A DNA stretch of 48,358 nt from Vallitalea sp. (GTDB lineage Bacteria; Bacillota; Clostridia; Lachnospirales; Vallitaleaceae): positions 1 through 48,358 of the forward strand of contig NZ_JAOARO010000071.1 in NCBI RefSeq assembly GCF_025211055.1, given 5' to 3'. The stretch's first letter is position 1. Each line of letters begins with the position of its first letter. Positions 1 to 10,526 of this stretch are shown piece by piece. Under the pieces are notes generated by a model that saw only the letters and a list, made by a program, of their open reading frames with translations, searched no databases and had not been told where the DNA came from. The position numbers and the translations under genes are program-made.

Positions 1-2
1 AT

Positions 3-1493
3 AAAATTCCTGATAACCTTAAGCCAGGGGCAACATATACTGTTGAATACATTGTAAAAGACTTAGAAAACACATGGAGTTTACCATGTATAAAAGAGTT
101 CACTTTACCAACAGTACCACCACCACAGATATTAGATACAAAATTGAAAACTCAATTAAATAAATTTAATCTAAACAGTATACCCGCATCCGAAAATCTC
201 TTAGCATATGATATAAAAACTAGATTTCCATATAGTCATCACATAGAAATGGCTATGTACAATCAAAACACAATCAAAACACCAAACAAAATTATTACAT
301 CATACTCAATTAAAAATGGTCAAGATTATAATTGGAAAGATGTAATTTATAAAATTCCTTCGACATTACCAGACGGGTATTATCTATTTAAGCTTTTTGC
401 AGTTGATAATAATAATAGTAATAATAAAAGGAATAAGGATTTCTCTGTAAGAGTTAAGACTCCTGTTGATCTAAAGGGAACAATACAAAAAGATAAAATA
501 ACCTATGACAGAGAAACTTTAATTGAAGCTAGTACATCAAAATACGTGAATACTGTCACTATCACACTATATAAAGATACAAGATATGAACGTACAAGGA
601 ATTTATCCTGCATCAAAACTGAAGATGATAAGAAATTTTGGTCTCTAACTTATAAAGAAGAAAGAAATTATATAAAGGATGATTTTTATACTGCTAGATT
701 TACAGCTAGAACGCCAAACAATAATCAGGAAATTCAAGATAATAATTATGAATTCACTCATAATACACCACCAACGGTAAGTATTCAATCTACTGAACCA
801 AGCTATATATATGAAGGAGATAATGTCTTAGCTAATATTATTGTCAAGGATATTGATTTGGATACCTTAACACTTGATATTGATTTATACAAAGATAACA
901 ACAAACTTAGTAGTAACAGGATTATAGCTAATCCAAAAGGTATGACCTATGATTTAATCAAACAGAATCTAACGAACAATATAACATCTGGTGATTATGA
1001 GATAAAAATACATGTAGATGATGGTAATGGGGGTGTGGCAAATGCTACTAAGTTATTTAAAGTGTATGAGTTAGATATTGATGGCTATGTTAATCATACC
1101 CCTAAATGGGATGAGAATAGAATCAAATATAATAGAACAATATCAAAAACTGATGATAATCCTAGAGACAGTAACACATATTGGTCAGGAGAACGTTTTA
1201 TTATAAGTGCTGATACAACAAAAATTAATCCAGACAGTAATGTTGTTGCAAATCATGTGAAAACTGAAATCTTAGATACATCTTATGATGCTAATCTAGT
1301 ATCAACCAATAAAACCAATTGGCATGGCGAACTATGGGATAATTCAATGATTAACAAATGGGGAAATGATACAGCTATCTACATCACTTTCAGATTTACA
1401 GTTAACTATAGCAATGGTACTGTCAAGACAGATGATGTAAAAGTTAAAATTGACAATATAGATCCATATTTTAGATATCATAGAAAATGGTAA
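3..1493 (+). CDS. Large surface protein with Ig-like domains, 5'-truncated by the window edge
   Basis: The reading frame is open from the first complete codon at position 3 to the TAA at 1491-1493, so the gene starts outside the window. The visible 496 residues have no transmembrane segment or sorting motif. The opening residues (about 1-40) look like the end of a fibronectin-III/Ig-like strand set (PGATYTVEYIVKD). A second Ig-like unit starts near PPTVSIQSTEPSYIYEGD and ends near DDGNGGVANATKLFKV. The last ~130 residues form a distinct Trp/Asn-rich domain (YVNHTPKWDENRIKYNR, then NGTVKTDDVKVKIDNIDPY) of a type I associate with large extracellular clostridial proteins. Composition is Asn/Asp/Thr/Lys rich, as is usual for secreted modular proteins. 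A TTG at 144 could be read as a start, but the upstream codons are clearly domain sequence. The role is probably adhesin or cell-surface/matrix protein; this is inference. Confidence 0.75.
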   Translation, partial: KIPDNLKPGATYTVEYIVKDLENTWSLPCIKEFTLPTVPPPQILDTKLKTQLNKFNLNSIPASENLLAYDIKTRFPYSHHIEMAMYNQNTIKTPNKIITSYSIKNGQDYNWKDVIYKIPSTLPDGYYLFKLFAVDNNNSNNKRNKDFSVRVKTPVDLKGTIQKDKITYDRETLIEASTSKYVNTVTITLYKDTRYERTRNLSCIKTEDDKKFWSLTYKEERNYIKDDFYTARFTARTPNNNQEIQDNNYEFTHNTPPTVSIQSTEPSYIYEGDNVLANIIVKDIDLDTLTLDIDLYKDNNKLSSNRIIANPKGMTYDLIKQNLTNNITSGDYEIKIHVDDGNGGVANATKLFKVYELDIDGYVNHTPKWDENRIKYNRTISKTDDNPRDSNTYWSGERFIISADTTKINPDSNVVANHVKTEILDTSYDANLVSTNKTNWHGELWDNSMINKWGNDTAIYITFRFTVNYSNGTVKTDDVKVKIDNIDPYFRYHRKW

Positions 1494-1520
1494 TAGGTAG
1501 TTTACATTTTCATACCTATT
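1492..1520 (+). terminator. Weak terminator-like hairpin after the surface-protein gene
   Basis: AATAGGTA (1492-1499) and TACCTATT (1513-1520) are perfect 8-bp inverted arms with a 13-nt loop, starting at the stop codon. The tail is AT-rich but has no clear T-run, so termination efficiency is uncertain. Confidence 0.4.
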
Positions 1521-1610
1521 ATATTAATATTATCGCAAAATAAATCTAGGCAGGAAATACTTACAATTCAAGTATCTCATGCCCAAATAATGAAATTGTT
1601 ATAACCTCAA

Positions 1611-3574
<1,964 letters not shown>

Positions 3575-4231
3575 ATGAAAATTGAAAAGATAAGTAATGC
3601 TCAAATTAGATGTACTTTAAATAAAACAGATTTGACAAAAAGACAAATAAAGATCAGCGAACTTGCATATGGAACCGAAAAGACACAAGAATTATTTAAA
3701 GATATGATGACACAAGCATCCGTTGAATTTGGTTTTGAAGCAGATAATGTACCTTTAATGATTGAGGCAATACCCCTTTCAAAAGAAAGCATAATGTTAA
3801 TAATTACTAAAGTTGATAATCCTGAAGAATTAGATGATAAATTGGCTTCTATTCCTCAACATAACATACGTAATTTTAAGAAAAAAGAAGTTGCAGATAA
3901 TAACGACCAGACAGTTAACAAAGAAATCAATCAAAATACAAAACAGATTATTTATTCCTTTAAATCTCTTGACGAAGTGATTAAAGTAGCCCAGATTATT
4001 AGTCCACTTTATGATGGTCTTAATTCATTATATAAAGACGAAACTATTAATGAGTATTATCTTGTTATCCACAAATCAGATAATGAGAATCATGCATTTA
4101 TAGGTCTTAATGGCTTTTTGTCCGAATACGGAAATAAGGTACCATCTACCAATATAATGGAGATATTTTATGAAGAACATCATGAAATTATCATAAAAAA
4201 TAATGCAATTCAAATATTATCTAATTTATAA
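3575..4231 (+). CDS. mecA: MecA-family adaptor protein
   Basis: MecA proteins are ClpC adaptors that deliver substrates to the Clp protease and negatively regulate competence-type programmes in Firmicutes. The 218-aa protein opens with the family signature MKIEKISNAQIRCTLNKTDL. It continues with a conserved ELAYGTEKTQELFKDMM block and a PLMIEAIPLS strand within residues 1-90, the target-binding N-domain. A polar Lys/Asn/Gln linker (about 95-118) leads to the C-terminal ClpC-binding domain (IYSFKSLDEVIKVAQ to the end). The RBS AGGAAGTG sits 8-9 nt upstream of ATG. The gene is monocistronic and divergent from purA. No comK-like target is in the window, so the likely role is general protein quality control; that is inference. 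Confidence 0.9.
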   Translation: MKIEKISNAQIRCTLNKTDLTKRQIKISELAYGTEKTQELFKDMMTQASVEFGFEADNVPLMIEAIPLSKESIMLIITKVDNPEELDDKLASIPQHNIRNFKKKEVADNNDQTVNKEINQNTKQIIYSFKSLDEVIKVAQIISPLYDGLNSLYKDETINEYYLVIHKSDNENHAFIGLNGFLSEYGNKVPSTNIMEIFYEEHHEIIIKNNAIQILSNL

Positions 4232-4240
4232 ATAAAAATA

Positions 4241-4271
4241 AGGTACCCTACTTATATGGATAAGGGTACCT
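4241..4271 (-). terminator. Intrinsic terminator between mecA and the DUF1858 gene
   Basis: Arms AGGTACCC (4241-4248) and GGGTACCT (4264-4271) pair perfectly, with extra TTAT/ATAA pairing inside. Read leftward the hairpin is followed by a T-rich tail (TATTTTTATT), so it best serves the minus-strand DUF1858 gene, though it could also stop mecA transcripts. Confidence 0.65.
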
Positions 4272-4291
4272 AAATTTAAATCAATCTTTAT

Positions 4292-4498
4292 TTACTCTTT
4301 AGATTCTAAAAAAGTGTTGATTTTGTTAATTAATTCATCTATATCCATTCCGTGTACAAAAGCTGCTTCTTCCAATGTTTCTCCTTGAGCAGATGGGCAG
4401 CCAATACAATGCATACCTGCTTCCATTAAAATAGGAATAATATTTTGATCTACTGCAATAATATCAGCGATTATCATATCTTTAGTTACTTTTGCCAT
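4292..4498 (-). CDS. DUF1858 domain protein (hybrid-cluster-associated redox disulfide type)
   Basis: This 68-aa cytoplasmic protein is a single DUF1858 domain. The pattern [17 protein letters not shown], then [17 protein letters not shown], then a C-terminal helix ([17 protein letters not shown]) matches small proteins annotated as hybrid-cluster-protein-associated redox disulfide domains. Cys31 and Cys34 form the CxxC pair typical of this family, suggesting a redox-switch or metal/disulfide role; the exact function is not established. The start is supported by an AGGAGGTAA ribosome binding site. It is transcribed alone on the minus strand with its own terminator. Confidence 0.88.
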   Translation of the reverse strand: MAKVTKDMIIADIIAVDQNIIPILMEAGMHCIGCPSAQGETLEEAAFVHGMDIDELINKINTFLESKE

Positions 4499-4704
4499 AG
4501 CATTTACCTCCTTTTAAATAGTAGTATTAGTCGTTATAAACGTCTAATCTGAAGTATTTTGTTACTAAAATTTGAAGTACCAACATCAAATTTTAATTAA
4601 TTATAATATAAATACTAATTATTTACAATAAAATTAAAGTATTTAAATTTTTTTCTATACGCAACTATTACTATCTTATTACATGAACTTTTTGTGTAGA
4701 TTAG

Positions 4705-5418
4705 TTATGTTCTTCTGAAAATGTCAACTCTATATTTATATAAGTCTGGTCTATAATATGATTCTTCATAGAATAATTTTTCCCCATTACTTGTATAGCT
4801 TATACCTGTTATTTTTAATAATGCTCTAGCTTTTTTCATATTGAATACTTTCATCATTATATTATTAGCAATACAAGCATCAATATCACAGGATATATTC
4901 TCAACTTTATAGCCATAATGCTCTTCAAATACTTTATATAAGGATTGACTTATATCATATTTGTGAAGTCCCAGACATTTATCTTTTTGAATATATACAG
5001 TTTCTAACGCCATAGGAAGTTCATTGCCTAATCTCAATCTCTTTAGTTTGTAAAATTTTGTTTCATAGGGTACTTTCATTATATTACTAATCTCTCTAAG
5101 ATTATAAACCGTTGAAAATTCAATAATATTAGTGCTAGGATTAAATCCTCTTTCTCTTAATGTATCAGTAAAACTTTTAACATTTCTTTGGAGAAAATTA
5201 GGTGATGAAACAAAAGTACCTCTACCCTTTTCTCGATAGACAATACCCTCTTTCATAAGTTCATTGACAGCTTGCCTTGCTGTCATCCTGCTTATATTAT
5301 ACAAATCACATAGTTTTCGTTCAGATGGTATTTTTTCCCCGGATTTGAATTCTCCAGTATTAATTTTTTCTTCTATATCTTTTTTGATTTTTTGATACTT
5401 AGTTTCTATTTTCTCCAT
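4705..5418 (-). CDS. GntR-family transcriptional regulator, HutC/UTRA type
   Basis: A 237-aa one-component regulator. Residues ~5-75 are the GntR winged helix (SGEKIPSERKLCDLYNISRMTARQAVNELMKEGIVYREKGRGTFV). Residues ~90-235 are a UTRA small-molecule-binding domain (LRERGFNPSTNIIEF, then LRLGNELPMALETVYI). I chose the ATG at 5418 because GGAG at 5428-5431 lies 9 nt upstream. The in-frame GTG at 5427 would abut that RBS. The gene is divergent from pflB, and the shared intergenic region carries a TGTATACA palindrome inside the pfl promoter spacer, a form often used by GntR/HutC repressors, plus a three-times repeated 12-bp word. Control of pfl and of itself is therefore a reasonable hypothesis. 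The UTRA ligand (sugar phosphate or other) cannot be told from the sequence. Confidence 0.9.
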   Translation of the reverse strand: MEKIETKYQKIKKDIEEKINTGEFKSGEKIPSERKLCDLYNISRMTARQAVNELMKEGIVYREKGRGTFVSSPNFLQRNVKSFTDTLRERGFNPSTNIIEFSTVYNLREISNIMKVPYETKFYKLKRLRLGNELPMALETVYIQKDKCLGLHKYDISQSLYKVFEEHYGYKVENISCDIDACIANNIMMKVFNMKKARALLKITGISYTSNGEKLFYEESYYRPDLYKYRVDIFRRT

Positions 5419-5481
5419 TAATTTCACTCCATCTACTTCTCATGTTTAAACTATATAATACATTTTATCATTCTATTTTTT

Positions 5482-5732
5482 TAAGTTCAATATCTTTTAT
5501 CAATATCTTTTACTAAACGAGAATGATTATTTTGTAAAAATCTCTTGACGTGTATACAGTATCCATATATAATATAACTATAAATTATACATGATGTTTT
5601 TACATATTATAATTTATTTACTACTGAGTTATAAAATCGCTTAAATTTATTTACTAATTATATCTTGCTATTCAACTTATAAAAGAATATTGAACTTATT
5701 GAAATAGTTTTATAGATGTTTAAGTTCAATAT
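5482..5732. repeat. Three copies of a 12-bp word in the gntR-pflB intergenic region
   Basis: TAAGTTCAATAT occurs at 5482-5493 and 5721-5732, and as its exact reverse complement at 5687-5698. The last two form a perfect 12-bp inverted repeat with a 22-nt loop. One copy lies close to gntR and the other two lie between the promoter and pflB. This arrangement fits operator sites or a leader hairpin. Confidence 0.6.
5545..5573 (+). promoter_or_regulatory. Sigma-A promoter of pflB with an embedded palindrome
   Basis: TTGACG (5545-5550), a 17-bp spacer and TATAAT (5568-5573) give an almost consensus promoter, with a leader of roughly 230 nt before pflB. The 8-bp palindrome TGTATACA (5551-5558) starts immediately after the -35 box. 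That is a position where a bound GntR-type protein would block RNA polymerase; the operator role is inferred. Confidence 0.75.
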
Positions 5733-5810
5733 ATATAGCTAATAATAACTATAGCAATTAATAACTTTGGTAACTGTATTTAATATAAATCTAGAAGGAG
5801 GTCATTGACC

Positions 5811-8042
5811 ATGAAAGATTATTGGGAAAATTTTACACCTGGAAATTGGAAAAAAAATATTGATGTAAGAGATTTTATCCAAACAAACTATAAACCATTT
5901 GATGGTGACGATTCTTTCTTAGAGGGACCTACAACAAACACAAAAAAACTCTGGGAAGAAGTATGTGAACTAACAAAAGAAGAAAATAAAAAAGGAATCT
6001 TAGATGCAGAAACAAAAGTTCCTTCATCTGTTATATCTCATGGTCCTGGTTATGTTAACAAGGATTTAGAAAAGATTGTTGGATTCCAAACTGATAGACC
6101 TTTGAAAAGAGGTATAATGCCTAATGGTGGTATCAGAGTTGTAAGAAACGCTTTAAATGCTTATGGCTATGAACTTGACAAAGAGACTGATAAAATTTTC
6201 ACAAAGTATAGAAAGACTCATAACGATGGTGTTTTTGATGCTTATACCGATAACATGCGTCAAGCAAGACATTCAGGTATTATTACAGGGTTGCCAGATG
6301 CTTATGGAAGAGGTAGAATAATTGGTGATTATAGACGTGTGGCTCTATATGGTACTGATTTTCTAATCTCTGGTAAGCAAGAAGAGAAAAAGCAATTAGA
6401 AATGGATTTCATGGAACCAAATGTAATTGTTCTTAGAGAAGAAATCTCAGAACAAATCGATGCATTAAAACAATTAAAAGAGATGGCTGCTACTTATGGA
6501 CATGATATAAGCAAACCTGCTACTAATGCAGCAGAAGCTATTCAATGGACTTATTACGGATATCTTGGAGCTATTAAAGAACAAGATGGAGCCGCAATGT
6601 CATTAGGTAGGGTTTCTACTTTCTTAGACATATATATTGAGAGAGACCTAAATTCAGGCGTTCTAACTGAAAAAGAAGCTCAAGAATTAATGGATCAGTT
6701 TGTAATGAAGCTTAGAATGGTAAGATTTCTACGTACTCCTTCATACAATGAATTGTTCTCAGGAGATCCAACATGGGTTACAGAAGTTATTGGTGGAATG
6801 GGAATTGACGGTAGAACTCTAGTAACTAAAAATAGCTTTAGAATTCTTCATACATTGAACAATCTAGGACCAGCACCAGAACCTAACTTAACAGTTTTAT
6901 GGTCCGAAAGATTACCTGAAAACTTCAAGAAATTCTGTGCAAAAGTTTCTATCAATACAAGTTCCATTCAATATGAGAATGATGATCTGATGAAAGCTTG
7001 GTATGGTGATGATTACGGTATTGCTTGTTGTGTATCTGCTATGAAAATCGGTAAACAAATGCAGTTCTTTGGTGCCAGAGCAAACCTTGCAAAAGCATTA
7101 CTATATGCAATCAATGGTGGTAGAGATGAAAAATCTGGAGACCAAATAGGACCAGAATTTGCTCCTGTGACTTCTGAATATCTTGATTATGATGAAGTTA
7201 CAAGAAAATTTGATGCTATTCTTGATTGGTTAGCTCAATTATATATTAATACATTAAATATCATTCATTATATGCATGATAAATACTGCTACGAAAAATT
7301 ACAAATGGCACTTCATGATAAAGATGTACTAAGAACTTCTGCTTGTGGTATAGCTGGATTATCAGTTGTAGCTGACTCATTATCAGCTATAAAACACTCA
7401 AAAGTCAAAGTTATCAGAAATGAGGAAGGTCTAGCTGTAGATTACGAAGTAGAAGCTGATAGCTATCCTGCATTCGGTAACAACGATGACCGTGTTGACA
7501 ATATTGCAAGTGAAATAGTTGAAAACTTTATGAACAAACTAAGAAAACATAAGACTTATAGAGATTCAGTTCCTACTATGTCAATCCTTACTATTACTTC
7601 CAATGTTGTTTATGGTAAGAAAACTGGTAGTACTCCAGATGGCAGAAAAGGTGGAGATCCATTTGCTCCAGGTGCTAACCCAATGCATGGACGTGACAAA
7701 AATGGAGCAATCGCTTCAATGTCATCAGTAGCCAAACTACCATATGAGCATTCAGAAGATGGTATCTCATATACTTTCTCAATCGTACCAAAAGCACTTG
7801 GTAAGAATGAGACAACTAGAGTAAGTAACTTAGTAGGTCTATTAGATGGTTATTTCCATGATAAAGGTCATCATATCAATGTAAACGTATTTGATAGAGA
7901 AACATTAATAGATGCTATGGATCATCCAGAAAAATACCCACAATTAACAATAAGGGTTTCTGGTTATGCTGTTAACTTCATCAAATTAACAAGAGAACAA
8001 CAGTTAGATGTTATTCATAGAACATTCCACGAAAGAGCGTAA
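5811..8042 (+). CDS. pflB: Formate C-acetyltransferase (pyruvate formate-lyase)
   Basis: This glycyl-radical enzyme cleaves pyruvate with CoA to acetyl-CoA and formate in anaerobic fermentation. The 743-aa product has the paired active-site cysteines in GIACCVSAM (Cys406-Cys407). Near the C-terminus is the glycyl-radical loop RVSGYAVNF, with the radical Gly at residue 718. The start is the ATG at 5811, 9 nt after AAGGAGG. An in-frame TTG at 5805 is closer to the RBS and less likely. pflA follows after 37 bp, so the pair is surely co-transcribed. The long leader and the divergent GntR gene suggest regulated expression. Length and motifs match PflB rather than the related glycerol or choline enzymes, in which these adjacent cysteines are absent. 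Confidence 0.97.
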   Translation: MKDYWENFTPGNWKKNIDVRDFIQTNYKPFDGDDSFLEGPTTNTKKLWEEVCELTKEENKKGILDAETKVPSSVISHGPGYVNKDLEKIVGFQTDRPLKRGIMPNGGIRVVRNALNAYGYELDKETDKIFTKYRKTHNDGVFDAYTDNMRQARHSGIITGLPDAYGRGRIIGDYRRVALYGTDFLISGKQEEKKQLEMDFMEPNVIVLREEISEQIDALKQLKEMAATYGHDISKPATNAAEAIQWTYYGYLGAIKEQDGAAMSLGRVSTFLDIYIERDLNSGVLTEKEAQELMDQFVMKLRMVRFLRTPSYNELFSGDPTWVTEVIGGMGIDGRTLVTKNSFRILHTLNNLGPAPEPNLTVLWSERLPENFKKFCAKVSINTSSIQYENDDLMKAWYGDDYGIACCVSAMKIGKQMQFFGARANLAKALLYAINGGRDEKSGDQIGPEFAPVTSEYLDYDEVTRKFDAILDWLAQLYINTLNIIHYMHDKYCYEKLQMALHDKDVLRTSACGIAGLSVVADSLSAIKHSKVKVIRNEEGLAVDYEVEADSYPAFGNNDDRVDNIASEIVENFMNKLRKHKTYRDSVPTMSILTITSNVVYGKKTGSTPDGRKGGDPFAPGANPMHGRDKNGAIASMSSVAKLPYEHSEDGISYTFSIVPKALGKNETTRVSNLVGLLDGYFHDKGHHINVNVFDRETLIDAMDHPEKYPQLTIRVSGYAVNFIKLTREQQLDVIHRTFHERA

Positions 8043-8079
8043 AACAATGTGTTAAGCCATACCTAAGGAGGTTATTACA

Positions 8080-8817
8080 ATGAGTGTACTAGGAAAAATT
8101 CATTCTATTGAGACTTGTGGTACTGTAGATGGACCTGGTATAAGATTCGTAATCTTTATGCAAGGCTGCCCTTTGAGATGTAAATACTGCCATAATCCAG
8201 ACACTTGGAAACTAGGTGATGGCGAAGAGAAGACTGTAGAAGAATTAATTCAAGAAATCAAGAAATATAAGTCATACATGAAATTTTCAGGTGGTGGAGT
8301 CACTGTTACAGGTGGTGAACCACTTCTTCAAGGAAAATTCGTTAAAGAACTATTCAGAAGATGTAAAGAAGAAGGTATTCACACTGCTATTGATACCTCG
8401 GGTTATATCTTTAATGACACAACAAAGGAAGTACTGGATTATACAGATCTAGTACTTCTGGATATTAAGTGTTATGATAATAATAGATATAAATATATTA
8501 CAGGTGTGTCCCTTGACCCTACTATATCCTTTATGAATTATCTAGGCGAACTTAATAAACCTGTTTGGATAAGATATGTATTGGTTCCAGGATTAAGTGA
8601 TAATGAAGAACATATCAAAAATCTATCAATATTTTTGAATAATTTCAATAATATTGATAGAATTGAACTTCTACCTTTTCATAAAATGGGTGAATTCAAA
8701 TGGGAAGAATTAGGATATACTTATGAACTTGGAGACACCAAAGAACCTACCAAGGAAGAAGTTATTAAAGCAATAGGTATTATAAAAGAACATAATCTTA
8801 ATGTTGTAACTAGCTAA
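8080..8817 (+). CDS. pflA: Pyruvate formate-lyase activating enzyme (radical SAM)
   Basis: PflA uses S-adenosylmethionine and a [4Fe-4S] cluster to abstract hydrogen from the PflB glycine, creating the catalytic radical. The 245-aa protein has the cluster motif GCPLRCKYCHNPD with Cys30, Cys34 and Cys37. It also has the SAM-binding GGE motif in TVTGGEPLLQ and the family opening IHSIETCGTVDGPGIRF. It lacks the extra ferredoxin-like insert of the glycyl-radical activases for other substrates, in line with PFL activation. The RBS TAAGGAGG precedes the ATG. It sits directly behind pflB in the same operon. Confidence 0.97.
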   Translation: MSVLGKIHSIETCGTVDGPGIRFVIFMQGCPLRCKYCHNPDTWKLGDGEEKTVEELIQEIKKYKSYMKFSGGGVTVTGGEPLLQGKFVKELFRRCKEEGIHTAIDTSGYIFNDTTKEVLDYTDLVLLDIKCYDNNRYKYITGVSLDPTISFMNYLGELNKPVWIRYVLVPGLSDNEEHIKNLSIFLNNFNNIDRIELLPFHKMGEFKWEELGYTYELGDTKEPTKEEVIKAIGIIKEHNLNVVTS

Positions 8818-8850
8818 TTAATAACTTTTTGATAATTAAATTAAGTAAAT

Positions 8851-8892
8851 AAGCATTAAATTAAATTATTTTTATTTTTTAATTTAATGCTT
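8851..8892 (+). terminator. Hairpin downstream of pflBA
   Basis: AAGCATTAAATTAAA (8851-8865) and its perfect reverse complement (8878-8892) form a 15-bp AT-rich stem with a 12-nt loop. There is no strong T-run after it, so it may only attenuate read-through into the ferredoxin gene or stabilise the pfl mRNA 3' end. Confidence 0.5.
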
Positions 8893-8916
8893 GTATTATA
8901 GCTATTAATATATTAA

Positions 8917-9132
<216 letters not shown>

Positions 9133-9148
9133 TAATAGTTACTTATAT

Positions 9149-9185
9149 AAAAAAAGGAGCAAATTTAATTGTTTGCTCCTTTTTT
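9149..9185 (+). terminator. Strong intrinsic terminator after the ferredoxin gene
   Basis: GGAGCAAA (9156-9163) and TTTGCTCC (9172-9179) flank an 8-nt loop and are bordered by an A7 tract and a T-run. The symmetry lets it serve the ferredoxin gene and the convergent MerR-like gene. Confidence 0.9.
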
Positions 9186-9200
9186 ATATAAAATAATACC

Positions 9201-9779
9201 CTATTTCTTTGATTTCTTAGATCTGAAAAATCTTCTATTCGATGTAGTTGCTGTTTCTTGTCTCATTTTTTGCATTTCTCTTATAGTTTCATCTAGCTTT
9301 TTATATCTTTTTTCTTCTTTTTCTTCACGTTCTTCCAATAAGAATCTAACTTGGCTTGATACTTCTTTTGTTAATTGTTCTTTTAATATCTGGTTATTTT
9401 CTTTTAATGTATCTTCAAGAACACATTGGATGAACTGTTGGAATTGCTGTACCTTACTGCTTCCCGATTCTGATACTTCCATAGGAACTACTTTAGATAC
9501 TTCTTGCATCTCCTGTTTTGGGGTATCTTCCTCCTCACGCAACTTGTCCTCCTCTAGAATCCCTGGCAACATCATTTTTATAGCTTTTAATTGTAATCCT
9601 TCTTCTTTTAATTTCTTTATGCTCTTTAATATATTTAAGTCCTCAGCTCGAAAGTATCTATGTCCAAGTTCATTTCTAGGGATATTAAGTTCTAATTCTT
9701 CTTCCCAATATCTAAGTACATGGGGTTCTACATCTAATTGTTTTGATGCATCCGATATAATATAACGTACTTCCGCCAT
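9201..9779 (-). CDS. MerR-like DNA-binding protein with coiled-coil tail
   Basis: A 192-aa cytoplasmic protein. Residues 1-70 form a MerR-type winged helix (YIISDASKQLDVEPHVLRYWEEE, then NELGHRYFRAEDLNIL, then LKEEGLQLKAI). The remainder is a long, highly charged helix (EERE, EEKRYKK, REMQKMRQE) predicted as a coiled coil ending in a basic patch (FFRSKKSKK). It lacks the cysteine or drug-binding effector domain of classic MerR sensors. It could be a RacA-like or structural DNA-binding protein rather than a ligand-responsive activator. The RBS AGGAGGGGGA precedes the ATG. It ends against the ferredoxin terminator and may be the last gene of the flagellar cluster direction, though a terminator separates it from fliS. 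Confidence 0.8.
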   Translation of the reverse strand: MAEVRYIISDASKQLDVEPHVLRYWEEELELNIPRNELGHRYFRAEDLNILKSIKKLKEEGLQLKAIKMMLPGILEEDKLREEEDTPKQEMQEVSKVVPMEVSESGSSKVQQFQQFIQCVLEDTLKENNQILKEQLTKEVSSQVRFLLEEREEKEEKRYKKLDETIREMQKMRQETATTSNRRFFRSKKSKK

Positions 9780-9885
9780 GTTCCCCCTCCTACCTATAAA
9801 TTATTTCCATTTGATTACTATTATACCATATATTTACAATAGTTCAAGTCTTTTAGGTATTTTAAGAAAATAATATTAATAGGTT

Positions 9886-9922
9886 AAAAAAAGACGCTTA
9901 ATTATTACATCAGCATCTTTTC
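9886..9922 (-). terminator. Intrinsic terminator after fliS
   Basis: Read on the minus strand, AAAAGATGCT and AGCGTCTTTT form a 10-bp stem (one G-U pair) with a 13-nt loop, followed by a run of T residues. Confidence 0.75.
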
Positions 9923-9940
9923 GTTTTTTATTATTTACTT

Positions 9941-10417
9941 CTATGCTTTAAAACCTCTAGATTCAACTTTGTTTATTATTGTTTCATTAAGTGTACCTTT
10001 TCCATATGTAAGACCAGCATATAATTTCTGTGAATTTTTGATAAGTGATTGGCTATTTTGTCCTTTTGCAGCTTCTTTGAAACCTTCTAATAGAATATCA
10101 GCCAGTTTCTTAACTTCTATCAAAGGTTCTATATTAAATTGGATTGAAGATTCTATTAGCTTTTTATTCATATAGATATATAGTGATAATAAATACCTTG
10201 ATATCTCATAAGACATATCTAGTGTATCCGTTAATTCTCTATGTGATTTGTGGACTTTCGTCATACAGTGGTTAAATGTATCTTCATCCTCATTGTTAAT
10301 AGCCTCAATAGATTTATCAATCTCACTTATAAATAATTCATAGGTAATTATTAACAGTTGTTCTCTACCCGCACTAATTATTTTATTTTGATATATTTTT
10401 ACTGTATCTTCTACCAT
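9941..10417 (-). CDS. fliS: Flagellar export chaperone FliS
   Basis: FliS binds the C-terminal helices of newly made flagellin, keeps it unpolymerised and escorts it to the export apparatus. The 158-aa all-helical protein shows the family start VKIYQNKIISAGREQLLIITYELFISEIDKSI, where QLLI..YE..I is the FliS core. It is somewhat longer than the usual ~130 aa because of a C-terminal extension (YGKGTLNETIINKVES). It lies 109 bp downstream of the flagellin gene with no strong terminator between them, so co-transcription from the sigma-D promoter is plausible. The RBS GAAAGGAATG precedes the ATG. Confidence 0.82.
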   Translation of the reverse strand: MVEDTVKIYQNKIISAGREQLLIITYELFISEIDKSIEAINNEDEDTFNHCMTKVHKSHRELTDTLDMSYEISRYLLSLYIYMNKKLIESSIQFNIEPLIEVKKLADILLEGFKEAAKGQNSQSLIKNSQKLYAGLTYGKGTLNETIINKVESRGFKA

Positions 10418-10526
10418 TATAACATTCCTTTCGGGATATATAATATTAACTCAACTTTCCTACTTCATTATTCTATGTAGGTAAGCTAATTAAAAGGCTT
10501 TGCAGAATATAGGTATTTATTCTATC

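Noticed and set aside
8851..8892. Riboswitch or attenuator for the ferredoxin gene
   Set aside because: Only a single simple AT-rich hairpin without an alternative pairing partner; treated as a weak terminator.
9169..9765. A 198-codon plus-strand frame
   Set aside because: Antisense to the MerR-like gene, starts inside the ferredoxin terminator and has Cys/Ser/Phe-rich noise composition.
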